From contig MPML01000024.1 of the NCBI GenBank assembly GCA_002238445.1, positions 1 through 62,673 on the forward strand: a stretch of DNA of 62,673 nt, written 5' to 3'. The stretch's first letter is position 1, and each line of letters begins with the position of its first letter. The notes beneath the pieces were generated by a model. That model worked only from the letters and a program-made list of their open reading frames with translations, searched no databases and had not been told where the DNA came from. Shown here piece by piece: positions 61,402 through 62,673 of the stretch. A program made the position numbers and the translations under genes. Origin of the DNA: Caldilineaceae bacterium bin5. GTDB taxonomy: Bacteria; Chloroflexota; Anaerolineae; Caldilineales; Caldilineaceae.

Positions 61402-61436
61402 TGACCACTAACCACTGACCACCGACCACTGCAGTT
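61402..61436 (-). repeat. Heptamer repeat downstream of the carbamoyltransferase gene
   Basis: CTGACCACTAACCACTGACC followed by ACCGACCACTGCAG, units of ACCACTR in tandem, lying in the 94-bp junction between the carbamoyltransferase stop and the KAS II start. Confidence 0.7.
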
Positions 61437-61437
61437 A

Positions 61438-62415
<978 letters not shown>

Positions 62416-62557
62416 TCGAACCTACTCCTGATTATATGTTAGGGAATTCATGCCCGGATTTCAGTAACTGCAACTCCACTCGTTCACTCTCGTCGCGCTC
62501 CGCCATCCACGCACGGCGCTACTGAAAACCAAAAACTGAAAATTAAAAACTGATTCT

Positions 62558-62673
62558 GCAACTATTCAGCCGCAACTGATTCGCAACCCCGAACGAGGTG
62601 AGCAAGGGTGTTCTTTCTCCCTTCATTGTTATATTTTGGGCGGTCGGGCCTTCGGCCCTCCCTTGTGCAGGGG
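62558..62673 (+). mobile_element. IS66-like MITE, copy cut by the window end
   Basis: Left end GCAACTATTCAGCCGCAACTG and arm TGATTCGCAACCCCGAACGA match copies 1 and 4; the hairpin core begins at 62638 and is cut at the edge. The left flank is CTGATTCT, within A-rich heptamer repeats. The right end lies outside the window. Confidence 0.75.

Overview
The window is a high-GC, gene-dense stretch of a bacterial chromosome, probably from a Chloroflexota lineage (Anaerolineae or Caldilineales-like). That placement is an inference. It rests on the Tat-plus-lipobox leaders of all solute-binding proteins (twin Arg near residues 8-9, lipid Cys at residue 27), an F420-type LLM flavoprotein, an MGDG-synthase-like glycosyltransferase, and repeated pairing of ABC importers with phytanoyl-CoA dioxygenase (PhyH) genes and sulfatases. 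I saw no tRNA, rRNA, CRISPR array or replication origin.

Layout. 1-12.7 kb (minus strand): a carbohydrate-catabolism block with a broken SDR dehydrogenase, an enolase-superfamily dehydratase, a large GH106-like glycosidase, a Panacea/RelE-type toxin-antitoxin pair, and a CUT1-type sugar importer (lipoprotein, MalF- and MalG-type permeases) with an embedded frameshifted PhyH gene. 13-24.5 kb (plus): a DegT-type aminotransferase, three PhyH genes, a two-Cache lipoprotein, a HepT/MntA-like pair, a Gfo/Idh/MocA dehydrogenase and a beta-propeller glycosidase-like protein. An ancient tandem duplication here left a chimeric ORF and several gene relics. 24.5-45 kb: two dipeptide/oligopeptide-family (Opp/Dpp) importers. 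One lacks ATPases; the other has both and is followed by two more beta-propeller proteins. Two sulfatases, an esterase and an isoprenylcysteine-methyltransferase-like protein lie around them. Together these look like a locus for importing and dismantling sulfated or rhamnose-containing glycans. 45.5-54 kb: a frameshifted nitrilase coupled to an SDR, an MFS carrier, an LLM oxidoreductase, PurN, an MGDG-synthase-like enzyme, a decayed RHH/PIN toxin-antitoxin locus and an AbiE pair. 54-62.4 kb (minus): a tight run encoding methyltransferase, GT4, PTPS-like protein, MDR dehydrogenase, RibA-RibD(C) fusion, SUOX-fold molybdoenzyme, KAS II and a carbamoyltransferase. The RibA-RibD/PTPS/GT/methyltransferase part looks like an uncharacterised pathway for a decorated pterin or pyrimidine.

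The main non-coding result is a family of roughly 290-bp non-coding insertions with terminal inverted repeats beginning GTAACTAC, 8-bp target duplications (visible at two copies) and two strong internal hairpins. The core occurs nine times in the window. Ends and target-site length match the IS66 family, so these are probably IS66-derived MITEs. A second repeat type, degenerate heptamers of the form ACCACTA/AAAACTG, sits in many gene junctions and at several start codons. Four genes (SDR, PhyH, nitrilase, RHH antitoxin) are each broken by one short tandem duplication or homopolymer length change; these are either real decay or phase variation, or assembly errors.
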